From JAJDIA01 sp031555505 (GTDB taxonomy: Bacteria; Bacteroidota; Bacteroidia; Bacteroidales; Tannerellaceae), in NCBI GenBank assembly GCA_031555505.1, contig JAVBUH010000014.1:1-64000 (forward strand): 64,000 nucleotides of DNA, written 5' to 3'. Shown here piece by piece: positions 36,075 to 43,469 of this stretch. The translations under genes and the position numbers were made by a program. The notes beneath the pieces are model-generated. The model ran no database searches. It saw nothing but the letters and a program-made list of their open reading frames with translations, and was not told the DNA's origin. Numbering within the stretch: the first letter of the stretch is position 1; the number at the start of each line of letters is the position of its first letter.

Positions 36075-37361
36075 TCAGGGCAGGATGCGATGGATATATT
36101 TGTCTTTCTTCTTGAAAGGCTTGCCGTTGATGGTATAGCCGATGCTCCAGAATAAATATTGTGCTTTGCTGAACCGGTTGGCGCGGATGCCGAAAGTACA
36201 GAAAAGATTGTCTTTCACGTAGGCCTTGGCGCCGAGTATCTGGTAGAGGCGATAGTCGTAATCGTTGCCATGCAGGATATTATACCCCAGGTTGGCAAAG
36301 AAAGATACATACGGAAAGGTCATCTCGCCCTTGATGGAGAGGCCGAGGGAGAACCGTTCGTAGAAGTCACCCATCTGCACACGGTCGTAGAACATACCGT
36401 CTACGGGATGTTGCTGTCGCCAGACCTTTACGCCCGAACTCTCGTCGTATACCAGTTCCACGCTGGGACCCCATTTGAATTTATAGTTACGTACAAACAT
36501 GGTGGCATAGCTTAGTCCCAATACTTTGAAGTTTTTATCCAACAGGCGGGAGGGAAGCCCTGTCCCTGTTGTGTCCACACGTATCTGGCGGGAGCTGCTG
36601 GTGAAGATGATATCGTAGTCGATCCGGTCTTCCAATGGGGGTGGGGTGAGCGTTCCCTTATCGGGATTGTGTCTGGCGTCGCTGTTGAAATTATATACCA
36701 ATTCGATGAAAGGGGCGGCCAGGTTGAGCCCTTTATTCGGTAATTGGTTGGCGCCATTGGAAAAGTGTGTCAGTCCCAACCCGAAGTTCAGATCCCATAC
36801 GGGAGACAGTTGTCTCTGCAGATAAAGGTTGGCGCCGATATGGGCATTGATGGACGAACCGAGCGCAATGTTATCAGGGTTATCAAACGCATCGTACGCT
36901 TTCCAATTGAATGACATACCCAGCTGAAGTTCGTATTTGAGCGACCATTTCTTCCCGTACTCGGCCAGGTTGCCTCCTTGGAAAAGAAACACAGAGACTG
37001 GCGTGCCCAATGCGCTTTTATTGTAAAACTTGGCCGCATAGATCCCTACACCATAATAGGGCATCCCATAAGCCACATCCTGCCAGGTGTCACCTTTGGC
37101 TCCTATACCGTATTTGAAGGAAAAGGAACTGTAGAACGGCAGGCAATTTCCAGCCTTAATATAGTCGTTTGTGGGCAATACAATGCCTCCGGTGGTGTTG
37201 AAGGCTACAAACTGGGGGTAGGTTCTCCGTTTGCCGGCGGTCGAATCAGGATCGGCCGGTGTGGTTGCCATCAGGTGTCCGGTTAGAAGGCAGCCTGTCA
37301 ACAGGAGAAATAAAAACCGCCTGGCCACTGTATGTGTATTGATTGGCAAAAGCTTGTTCAC
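36075..37361 (-). CDS. PagL-like acyloxyacyl hydrolase (lipid A deacylase family)
   Basis: 428 residues with a long N-terminal signal (about 13-33) and barrel-like sequence. The region GLGLTHFSNGANQLPNKG places H199 and S201 in the H-x-S arrangement of PagL, the outer-membrane 3-O-deacylase of lipid A. The protein is much longer than PagL itself, with the extra C-terminal part repeating barrel-like strands (FSLGLSIKGEMTFPYVSFFANLGYN), so it may be a two-part barrel. It starts 3 bp after the PorE-like gene, implying one operon. Confidence 0.72.
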   Translation of the reverse strand: MNKLLPINTHTVARRFLFLLLTGCLLTGHLMATTPADPDSTAGKRRTYPQFVAFNTTGGIVLPTNDYIKAGNCLPFYSSFSFKYGIGAKGDTWQDVAYGMPYYGVGIYAAKFYNKSALGTPVSVFLFQGGNLAEYGKKWSLKYELQLGMSFNWKAYDAFDNPDNIALGSSINAHIGANLYLQRQLSPVWDLNFGLGLTHFSNGANQLPNKGLNLAAPFIELVYNFNSDARHNPDKGTLTPPPLEDRIDYDIIFTSSSRQIRVDTTGTGLPSRLLDKNFKVLGLSYATMFVRNYKFKWGPSVELVYDESSGVKVWRQQHPVDGMFYDRVQMGDFYERFSLGLSIKGEMTFPYVSFFANLGYNILHGNDYDYRLYQILGAKAYVKDNLFCTFGIRANRFSKAQYLFWSIGYTINGKPFKKKDKYIHRILP

Positions 37362-37364
37362 TGT

Positions 37365-39341
37365 TTAGAATAGATTGTAGTTGGTGCGGAGCACACGGAA
37401 TTCGGTACGCCGGTTGATCTGGTCGGCTTCTTCCTGCTGCTCGGGCGGAAGGGCAAGGATGAATGCTTCAGTCAGTACATCGCCTTCTTTGAGGAAAGGA
37501 TGGGCGGTGGCCATACGTTTGTTGATTTTTTTCGGCACGCTTTCACCGTATCCTTTGGCTTCCAGGCGATCTTTGGCAATGCCTCCGGCAATCAGGTAAT
37601 CCACTACCGATTGGGCGCGGCGTTGGGCCAGTCGCTCGTTATACTCGTCGGTACCTTTACGGTCGGTATGAGCGCCGAGCTCGATGGTGACGTTCGGGTT
37701 GTCGTTGAGCATTTTGATCATCCCGTCCAACTCGGTTTTCGATGCGGGAGTGAGCGTAGCCTTGTCGAATTCGTAGAAGATATTCTCAATCACTACCGGC
37801 TCATGGATTGGGGTGAGGAAGAAATCCACGGTGTACGTCTCGTTCTTCTCTTCGGGACCAGTCTTCAGTTCGAAGTGCTGATTGAGGTGGCTGCGTGCGC
37901 TGGCCAACATCACGTAGCTGATATCGCGTCTGAGCTCCACGCGGTAGGAACCGTCTTTCTTCACGGGTACGCGTGTGTTCAACCCATCACGTCCTACGAT
38001 GCGTACAATGGCGTCTTCTACCGGATTATCTTGTATGTCAAACACGAACCCTTCGATAAAAATGGTCACAGTAGGATATTCAAACGAATAGAGGTGATCG
38101 CGTCCGAGGGCATCGTTGCGATTAGACGCGAAGTAGCCTTTTTCAGCGTTTCCGGCAAAAGTGATCCCGAAATCGTCGGCCATGGAGTTGATGGGTATAC
38201 CCATATTGACCACTGTCCAATGCCCGGTACTGTCGAGCGTAGCTTTGAAGATATCCAGTCCCCCCATGCCCGGATGGCCGTTGGAGGCGAAATAGAGTGT
38301 CACGGAATCGCGTACGTAGGGAAACAATTCGTCGCCCGGCGTGTTGATCTCGGGACCCAGGTTCTCCATCGGTCCGAAGTCATTGCCTACGAGCCGGGAA
38401 CGGAAAAGGTCTTTCCCGCCATAGCCGCCTATGGCATCGGAAACGTAGTAGAGGTATTTACCATCGGGCGATGCGGCCGGATGGCCAAGGGCTGTTACGG
38501 AGTCTTTTACGATCGCGGCACGGGTGCCTTTGCCCCACTGGGCGTTGCTGCGTTGGGATACATAGATCTCAGCGGTGCGCGGTCCTTCCGGATCTTGCGC
38601 GCAGTAGCTGTAATACATCGTATTGCCGTCGGACGAGAACGAAGGTGTTCCTTCATCAAATTCCGTATTCACCGGGTCTTCCAGCTCTACCGGGGCCAGC
38701 CATTCGCCTTGTTCATTCTGTTTCACCACGAAGAGGTTGTTGTTGTTCAGACCGGTAATGGCACTGATTTTAGCGTCTTTATCTTTGGTGCGCGAAGAGG
38801 CGAAATAGAGCTGATTATACTGCTCGCCTGCCAACATAGGGCTGAACTCGCTGCGGCGGGAATTGAACTTATCTGCCCGTTTTACGTCATAGCGGGTAGG
38901 GCTCTTTTTCCATTCCTGCGTGAGTTGGCTGCCTTCGATGCCGTTCAAGGCCAGTTGAGACGTGGGTTGGTTCTCCAGATAGGTCGTATACGATTTGATG
39001 GCATCGGCATAGCGGCCGGTTCGCTGGTACATTTGTCCCATCCGGAGGTAGACGATGCTGTCGGGGTAATTATACCGGGCGGCATTGGCGTAGGCTGTTG
39101 TGGCGCGGGTGGTATTGTTGATCAGCCGGTTGCATTCCCCCATCCGGTAGGCGATATAGCTGCGGAGGTCTCTTTTCTGGGCAGGCGTCTTCGTATATAC
39201 CTTCCGGTAAATAGCAGCCGCTTCATAGTACTCGCCAATCCGTTGCTTTTCTTCCGCATCCGACAGCTTAGCCGTCTTGCACGCAAAGCAACAAACCAGT
39301 AAAAGCAACAAAGTACCGTATCGCAAAACGCCTGTTTTCAT
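37365..39341 (-). CDS. OmpA-family lipoprotein with TPR, PD40 propeller and carboxypeptidase-regulatory domain
   Basis: 658 residues. A lipobox ends at C21 (VCCFAC). TPR-like helices occupy about 28-145, a PD40/WD40-like propeller about 165-420 (ASPDGKYLYYVSDAIGGYGGKDLF and similar), a CarboxypepD_reg fold about 435-510, and an OmpA_C peptidoglycan-binding domain about 530-655 (LGAHTDRKGTDEYNERLAQRRA). This is the domain order of PorE of the type IX secretion system in Porphyromonas. Similar proteins occur outside that system, and no PorK/L/M/N neighbours are present, so a T9SS role is only possible. Followed 3 bp later by the PagL-like gene. Confidence 0.82.
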   Translation of the reverse strand: MKTGVLRYGTLLLLLVCCFACKTAKLSDAEEKQRIGEYYEAAAIYRKVYTKTPAQKRDLRSYIAYRMGECNRLINNTTRATTAYANAARYNYPDSIVYLRMGQMYQRTGRYADAIKSYTTYLENQPTSQLALNGIEGSQLTQEWKKSPTRYDVKRADKFNSRRSEFSPMLAGEQYNQLYFASSRTKDKDAKISAITGLNNNNLFVVKQNEQGEWLAPVELEDPVNTEFDEGTPSFSSDGNTMYYSYCAQDPEGPRTAEIYVSQRSNAQWGKGTRAAIVKDSVTALGHPAASPDGKYLYYVSDAIGGYGGKDLFRSRLVGNDFGPMENLGPEINTPGDELFPYVRDSVTLYFASNGHPGMGGLDIFKATLDSTGHWTVVNMGIPINSMADDFGITFAGNAEKGYFASNRNDALGRDHLYSFEYPTVTIFIEGFVFDIQDNPVEDAIVRIVGRDGLNTRVPVKKDGSYRVELRRDISYVMLASARSHLNQHFELKTGPEEKNETYTVDFFLTPIHEPVVIENIFYEFDKATLTPASKTELDGMIKMLNDNPNVTIELGAHTDRKGTDEYNERLAQRRAQSVVDYLIAGGIAKDRLEAKGYGESVPKKINKRMATAHPFLKEGDVLTEAFILALPPEQQEEADQINRRTEFRVLRTNYNLF

Positions 39342-39363
39342 CCAAATGAGCTGAATAGTGGTG

Positions 39364-39371
39364 CAAATATA
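39364..39371 (-). promoter_or_regulatory. -7 box of PorE-like operon
   Basis: Minus-strand TATATTTG, 23 bp upstream of 39341. Confidence 0.5.
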
Positions 39372-39484
39372 ACGAATAAAGCCCTACCTTATTGCATGTC
39401 CACCATAGAAGCCCCGCAAATAAGCAAGTCTGTTTGCCTTCAGTTTCAACTAAACTTGAAACGCCATGCCCTTCCATTCAAAAA

Positions 39485-39510
39485 GAGGGGATTCCGTGCG
39501 GAATCCCCTC
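39485..39510 (-). terminator. Terminator after the 115-aa gene
   Basis: Perfect stem GAGGGGATTCC/GGAATCCCCTC with a 4-base loop; on the minus strand it is followed by TTTTT. Confidence 0.85.
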
Positions 39511-39561
39511 AACATACACCCTCAAATAATTATATACTTTGGCGGAAAGCGGACTTTCCTG

Positions 39562-39909
39562 TCAAGCAGATAATTTCTCTAATTGTTTGGTTTTCCATTC
39601 GGGAAAACCTTCTACTTTTTTATCCAGACAGAATTGTAGCGAATCATCCGCCAAAGATTTGAGCGCTACTCCCGGAGAAGTAAGCGGTAAATTCATTTGG
39701 TCTATCCGGAAAAATGCTTTCAGCAGTACTACATCATACCCTTCTCCGATCACTTCCTTTTTCAGGATTACCGAAGAAACTTTCTCTGCCAAATAATACG
39801 CTGAACGTTCATAAGCGCACCATGCATCCCCCTCAAGATACATGTACACGTTGTTGGGGTTATCAACCTCGTTCAACAATACGTTTTCAATGTTTGCAAT
39901 ACGTTCCAT
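39562..39909 (-). CDS. Small hypothetical protein, paralogue of the gene at 59996
   Basis: 115 residues, soluble, no signal peptide. I do not recognise the family. It shares with the 113-residue protein at 59996 the segments MYLEGD-x-WCAYERSA, EGYDVVLLKA and FPEWK, aligned over the whole length. Both are single genes with their own strong terminators, and the two lie on either side of the duplicated fimbrial cassettes. The conserved W-CAYERSA block suggests a binding surface rather than enzyme motifs. Function unknown. Confidence 0.72.
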   Translation of the reverse strand: MERIANIENVLLNEVDNPNNVYMYLEGDAWCAYERSAYYLAEKVSSVILKKEVIGEGYDVVLLKAFFRIDQMNLPLTSPGVALKSLADDSLQFCLDKKVEGFPEWKTKQLEKLSA

Positions 39910-40032
39910 TTAACATTAAAATTAAATTACTAATTTGTCCCTACCCTAATACACATGCATATAATTTTTGTATACATAAAAAATCTTGGCAATCATCGTA
40001 ACAAAGTCAACAGGTTGCTATGGGTAAGCCCT

Positions 40033-40059
40033 GGGCGGGAGTCCCTCAACTTCCCGCCC
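40033..40059 (-). terminator. Stem-loop after the DUF3868 gene
   Basis: GGGCGGGA/TCCCGCCC stem 13 bp beyond the stop, without a clear T run, so termination is likely but not certain. Confidence 0.45.
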
Positions 40060-40071
40060 GGACTTGCTGGT

Positions 40072-41544
40072 TCATTCGCCGAAGCTGTCGAACAACGCAT
40101 TGTCGTCGAGCTTCTTCTGCAATTCTTTCAGGTTGTCGTCGGCACCTGTTACACCGGCAGCTTTCGCTTGTTCGAGCAGGGTTTTAGCTTCGGCATATTT
40201 ACCGGTCATCAGCGCCAGGATACCGCGGGCCTGTGTGGTTTGCGGTGAGTTACCGGCCTTGGCCAGGTGTTGTGCGGCGGCTGTATAGTTGCCCTTGCTC
40301 ATGGCAATATTACCTGCATTCAGATTGGCTACTTCGTTGTTCGGGAACAGGCGTACGGCCGTGTCAAATACCGTATTGTATGCTTCGCTTCCCTTCGGAT
40401 AGCTGTTTGCTACGGCAAACATTTCATCCAGGCTCAGGTGCTGTGGGCGTGTCTTGATGATTTCGCGGGCTTCTTCCAGGTTAAATCCGCGTACGGTGTA
40501 ATTGATCTTATAGTCGGTGCGGCGCAACGACGGGAAGATGTTGTCCAGTACGTACTTGAACGAAGCGGGTATTGCACGCAGTTTGGCTTCTTTTGCATCG
40601 GGTTCGTCGCTGCTGTTGATGATGGCCAATACCTGGTCGCGGTTGGGGATCTGCTGGTCGGCTTCCGCCTTGACCTTGAATCCGGCCCAGTCTTCGGGTT
40701 CGGATCCGATCTGGAAGAAGTCTGTTTTGTATTTATACTTGCCGGCCAGATAGGTGCGGAGTGATTTCACGCGATTGTCGGCCAGCGTGGTATTGCTCTT
40801 GTAGCTGCCTTCCGGAGAAGCAAACCCTTTGAGTTCGATCCCGTCGGTAGTGATGTCCTGGTCGGTCACTACCAGCTGGATGGATTTGTCTATCTTATCC
40901 AGTTCGGCCTGGTTGTTGCGGAAGTTGGGTCGTATCTCATACTTGCCTACTACGAATTCCAGGTAAGCCGTACCCACTTCGGCGCGTTCCTTGCGTGTTT
41001 CCACGTCGGGCTGCATATAGGCAAATACCGGAACCGGCTGATAGCGTTGGTCGGGGCGGCGCATGATGCGGTCGGCCACCGGCAGGGTACGTCCTTCGTT
41101 ATCGCCGCAACCGCAGAGGTCTTCGCTCAGTACCAGCTTGGCGTTGGCCATCCACGGTTCCCAGGGAATGGTGGTCTTGTAGGCGATGGTATGTTCGGGC
41201 GCGTCGTTGGCACGGATCACGGCATAGTGGGGATGTTCGTCCTTGAGGTTGCCGAAGTGCTGTTCACGTTCGTATACTTTCTGGCGGTTCTTACCGTTCA
41301 ACAGGATGGAAGGCAAGCCTACCTTCTGGTTGTCTGTTTCCAGTACCGGTGTCAGTTCGAGGAATTGTTTGGATTCTACGTACTTGGCATCTACCTGGAT
41401 CGTAGCGTCGATATAAACCGTTTGGCCTTTCAGACGCAGGTCGTTGCAGTGGACGTTAACCGGGTCTACTGTCTGTGCTGCCGCCGTGACAGTCCCTGCT
41501 ACCAGCAAGGCTACGGCCATATATGTATGTAATGTCTTCTTCAT
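40072..41544 (-). CDS. DUF3868/OmpA-like exported protein of fimbrial loci
   Basis: 490 residues with signal peptide (to about AAAQ, residue 24). The N-terminal domain (LRLKGQTVYIDATI through CGCGDNEGRTLP) fits DUF3868; the central part (ELKGFASPEGSYKSNTTLADNRVKSLRTYL, about 235-270) is an OmpA-like peptidoglycan-associated fold; the C-terminus (about 395-475) has two or three TPR helices. Proteins of this type accompany DUF3575 and Mfa-type fimbriae in Bacteroidales. Eight bp after the DUF3575 gene, so it shares the promoter containing the 37-bp element. Confidence 0.82.
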   Translation of the reverse strand: MKKTLHTYMAVALLVAGTVTAAAQTVDPVNVHCNDLRLKGQTVYIDATIQVDAKYVESKQFLELTPVLETDNQKVGLPSILLNGKNRQKVYEREQHFGNLKDEHPHYAVIRANDAPEHTIAYKTTIPWEPWMANAKLVLSEDLCGCGDNEGRTLPVADRIMRRPDQRYQPVPVFAYMQPDVETRKERAEVGTAYLEFVVGKYEIRPNFRNNQAELDKIDKSIQLVVTDQDITTDGIELKGFASPEGSYKSNTTLADNRVKSLRTYLAGKYKYKTDFFQIGSEPEDWAGFKVKAEADQQIPNRDQVLAIINSSDEPDAKEAKLRAIPASFKYVLDNIFPSLRRTDYKINYTVRGFNLEEAREIIKTRPQHLSLDEMFAVANSYPKGSEAYNTVFDTAVRLFPNNEVANLNAGNIAMSKGNYTAAAQHLAKAGNSPQTTQARGILALMTGKYAEAKTLLEQAKAAGVTGADDNLKELQKKLDDNALFDSFGE

Positions 41545-41552
41545 AATCCCGA

Positions 41553-42125
41553 TTATTTAAAAAAGTAGATGATTGAGAGCGCTGCCTTGGTGACACCGAA
41601 ATAGTCTTTTATTTCGCTTGCCTGAACGGTTCCACAGTCGGCACACGGATACTTGTCGTAATCCAGGTGAGCCCAGCCCACGCCGATCACGGCTTCCATG
41701 CTCCAGTGGTTGCTCAGCAGCCATTGGTAGCCATACGAAATACCGGCGCCATACAGATTGCCTTGATAACGGTTGTTTTTCAGGTTGTCGCCCAGGAATT
41801 TGATTCCTCCCACGTTGTATTCACCGTAGTGAGCATGTGCGCCGAAGAAATGCCCGTTGAATTTTTCGCACAGCCAGTAGCGTGCTTCCGGTTGGACGAG
41901 CCAGTGCTTGAGTCGTGTTTTGGGTTCAGTGCTGCCGAATGTCCAGGGGTTGTAATTACCTGAAATGTCTAATGTCCATTTCGGGCTCAAACCCATTTCC
42001 ACACCCGCGTTGATCGTGGTAGTGGCGTCATACAGCAAGTTCGACTTCACCGCAAACTCCTGGCCAAAGGCGCTTGACATACCTGCCAGAAGGAAAAAGA
42101 GGAAAAGTACCTTTTTCATATTCAT
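41553..42125 (-). CDS. DUF3575 outer-membrane protein of fimbrial loci
   Basis: 190 residues, signal peptide to about SSAFGQ, then a compact barrel-like domain with the DUF3575 features AVKSNLLYDATTTINAGVEMG, WLVQPEARYWLCEKFNGHFFGAHAHYGEYNVGG and GVGWAHLDYDKYPCADCG. A second in-frame ATG at 42119 is equally possible. In Bacteroidales it heads a pair with DUF3868 near fimbrial genes, and a role in fimbria export or anchoring is inferred. Its promoter carries one of the five 37-bp elements. Confidence 0.82.
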   Translation of the reverse strand: MNMKKVLFLFFLLAGMSSAFGQEFAVKSNLLYDATTTINAGVEMGLSPKWTLDISGNYNPWTFGSTEPKTRLKHWLVQPEARYWLCEKFNGHFFGAHAHYGEYNVGGIKFLGDNLKNNRYQGNLYGAGISYGYQWLLSNHWSMEAVIGVGWAHLDYDKYPCADCGTVQASEIKDYFGVTKAALSIIYFFK

Positions 42126-42217
42126 AATTTTAAATGTCTTTAATCCGCCAAAGTTATTATCGTTTTTTTTGTTAAGAGTCCGAAATAATAGGCCTAATTA
42201 TCTGTCTGCTTCCGATG

Positions 42218-42284
42218 CAAATATACGATATGTGTTTATTCCGTACAATAGGCATACGTTTCAACTTTATAGGGTAAAACTACC
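42218..42284 (-). promoter_or_regulatory. 37-bp element plus promoter, copy D (DUF3575 operon)
   Basis: Element at 42248-42284 read on the minus strand begins GGTAG, has ACC at positions 10-12, TTGAA at 21-25 and CCTAT at 33-37. After exactly 22 bp follows TATATTTGC (box at 42218-42225). The start codon is about 93 bp further on. Spacing is identical to the four other copies, and the element covers the position of a -33 box, so it is most likely an activator site. Confidence 0.8.
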
Positions 42285-42374
42285 ACGCCGGTGAATGTTC
42301 ACTATGGTGAAACTCTCAACGACATTCCTGCCTTCCGGCCTGATAGAAACACCGCTATAAGCCTCCGGGAATGG

Positions 42375-42433
42375 GGCGACCCTCCTTGAGGGGGGGTCGA
42401 CCGTGCATTGCTGCCCGGTCTGGGAGGGTCGCC
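42375..42433. repeat. Large imperfect inverted repeat
   Basis: GGCGACCCTCC at 42375-42385 pairs with GGAGGGTCGCC at 42423-42433; between them lies a second smaller GGTCGACC palindrome. On the plus strand it is followed by TTTTTCCCTTTT. It may end transcription arriving from the small gene at 42489, but the minus strand has no T run, so the role is open. Confidence 0.55.
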
Positions 42434-42488
42434 TTTTTCCCTTTTGGTTACCTGTAAAAAGGTAGATTTGTATAAAAAATGGAACATA

Positions 42489-42623
42489 TTATACATGTTT
42501 TTTTTTGTATTTTTGAACGAGGCAGGAAAAGAGTCCTTTATTCCGGGTATCCTCTTTTTTTTCTTCTTCCGTCATTTTCTTGACGAAATAGTTTTTCAGA
42601 TTATCTCTGTGTTGCTGTGTCAT
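42489..42623 (-). CDS. Unannotated small protein (44 aa) under a fimbrial-type promoter
   Basis: An ATG at 42623 preceded by AAGAAAG opens a 44-codon frame: MTQQHRDNLKNYFVKK... ending FSCLVQKYKKKHV. It is hydrophilic, rich in Lys and Glu, with one Cys and no membrane segment or signal peptide. It lies about 45 bp downstream of the promoter with the 37-bp element copy at 42698. The frame contains runs of eight and nine A, which could slip. No homology is known to me. The promoter, ribosome site and position argue for a real gene; a decaying remnant is the alternative. Confidence 0.5.
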   Translation of the reverse strand: MTQQHRDNLKNYFVKKMTEEEKKEDTRNKGLFSCLVQKYKKKHV

Positions 42624-42667
42624 ATCTTTCTTATATTTCTTTTTACGTTCCTTGAATGAAGATGATG

Positions 42668-42734
42668 CAAAGGTATGGCTGATTTTATTTGAGTGATATA
42701 GGCGAAAACTTCAATTTGGAACGGGAAACCTATC
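42668..42734 (-). promoter_or_regulatory. 37-bp element plus promoter, copy A2
   Basis: Element at 42698-42734: GATAG (one change), CCC instead of ACC, AAATTGAA, CCTAT; then 22 bp and TACCTTTGC (box 42668-42675). It reads toward the small ORF at 42489-42623. The most diverged of the five copies, yet spacing is kept. Confidence 0.72.
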
Positions 42735-42796
42735 ACGGGTTGATTATGATACTAAAAGCACTGTTTTTGAGAATAATAGCTTTTTGTAATGATCTT

Positions 42797-42897
42797 ATAT
42801 AAAATATAAACCCCCTACAGATAGTTCGCATATAGGCGAAAAAACCTGTAGGGGTTTATGGAGAGTTTTGTTCTTTGTTTGTCTCTTTCGATTTCTG
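42797..42897 (-). ncRNA. Candidate short RNA ending at a strong hairpin
   Basis: A transcript from the promoter at 42904 would run about 100 nt without any ATG-initiated frame and meet a stem of ATAAACCCCTACAG (42846-42859) with CTGTAGGGGGTTTAT (42806-42820), then an A/T-rich stretch. The loop contains TTTTCGCCTATAT, which resembles the right part of the 37-bp element. It could be a regulatory RNA, an attenuator for what lies downstream, or the remains of a lost cassette. Confidence 0.4.
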
Positions 42898-42903
42898 ATA
42901 ATG

Positions 42904-42970
42904 CAAAGTTAATGGGTATAAACCCACGTACAGGTAGGTGATGTTTTCAACTTTTAGCGGTATACCTACC
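42904..42970 (-). promoter_or_regulatory. 37-bp element plus promoter, copy A
   Basis: Element at 42934-42970 has GGTAGGT at one end and ACCTACC at the other (a perfect inverted repeat), ACC, AAGTTGAA in the middle; after 22 bp follows TAACTTTGC (box 42904-42911). No protein gene follows before the hairpin at 42806-42859. Confidence 0.78.
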
Positions 42971-43180
42971 ATCTTTGGAGATATGAAATGATTACCGCCC
43001 AGCGGCGATATTCCTACCCTCTACCGACAATAGCCTCGTAGAATCAATTAGACGAAATAATGTCTTTGTATGAATTTTCAGGTTTTGAGGCATATTGTTG
43101 CGGATGGTGGTTTCCAACTTCAGAGATAATTCGCAAGTAGCAGGATTGCAGGGGTTATACAGGGGTTGTGTAGACGGATG

Positions 43181-43224
43181 ACACAAGGCATACACAAGGC
43201 ATACACAAGGCATACACAAGGCAT
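43181..43224. repeat. Four tandem 11-bp repeats
   Basis: ACACAAGGCAT occurs four times without a gap. Just before it, AGGGGTTATAC/AGGGGTTGTG is a second short duplication. No gene is supported over 42971-43400; the region is otherwise featureless and may be a scar of recombination. Confidence 0.85.
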
Positions 43225-43403
43225 GTAATAGGCAGGCACCGGAAGGCCTGAAGGTCAATAGGTAACAGATACAAAAAACGAGGGCGTTTTCGCATCGAGG
43301 TTCACCAGCAAAGGTAGACAAGCGGGTATACCGGCAAGTAAACTGTTTCAGAGACCTGTCAGTGTTGCAGGAGGGCTGCCCTGGAACCGCCGTTCTTCGG
43401 CAT

Positions 43404-43458
43404 TATCTAAAATAGACTATCTAAAATAGATAGTGCGTTTGGAAAAGCCTTATCTTTG
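43404..43458 (+). promoter_or_regulatory. Operator-like repeats and promoter of ATPase-fic operon
   Basis: TATCTAAAATAGA occurs at 43404-43416 and again at 43418-43430, a 14-bp period. The second copy lies inside a perfect palindrome CTATCTA-AAA-TAGATAG (43417-43433). TATCTTTG at 43451-43458 is the -7 box; the palindrome therefore covers the usual -33 position, as expected for a repressor. The ATG follows at 43470, so the leader is very short. Confidence 0.65.
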
Positions 43459-43469
43459 TCAAAAAAAAG

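Noticed and set aside
37500..39302. 600-codon open frame on the plus strand
   Set aside because: It lies wholly antisense to the PorE-like gene, whose motifs are unambiguous; long antisense frames are expected from this codon usage and the product has no recognisable features.
42821..42845. Possible sixth element in the hairpin loop
   Set aside because: Only the right part (TTCGCCTATA) is present, GGTAG and TTGAA are absent and the position for a promoter box is off by one base.
43181..43224. Tandem repeats considered as a CRISPR array
   Set aside because: Units are 11 bp and directly joined; there are no spacers and no cas genes.
42992..43321. 109-codon minus-strand frame upstream of copy A
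   Set aside because: Its sequence is dominated by the tandem 11-bp repeats, giving a repetitive Cys/Leu/Pro peptide; no promoter or ribosome site.
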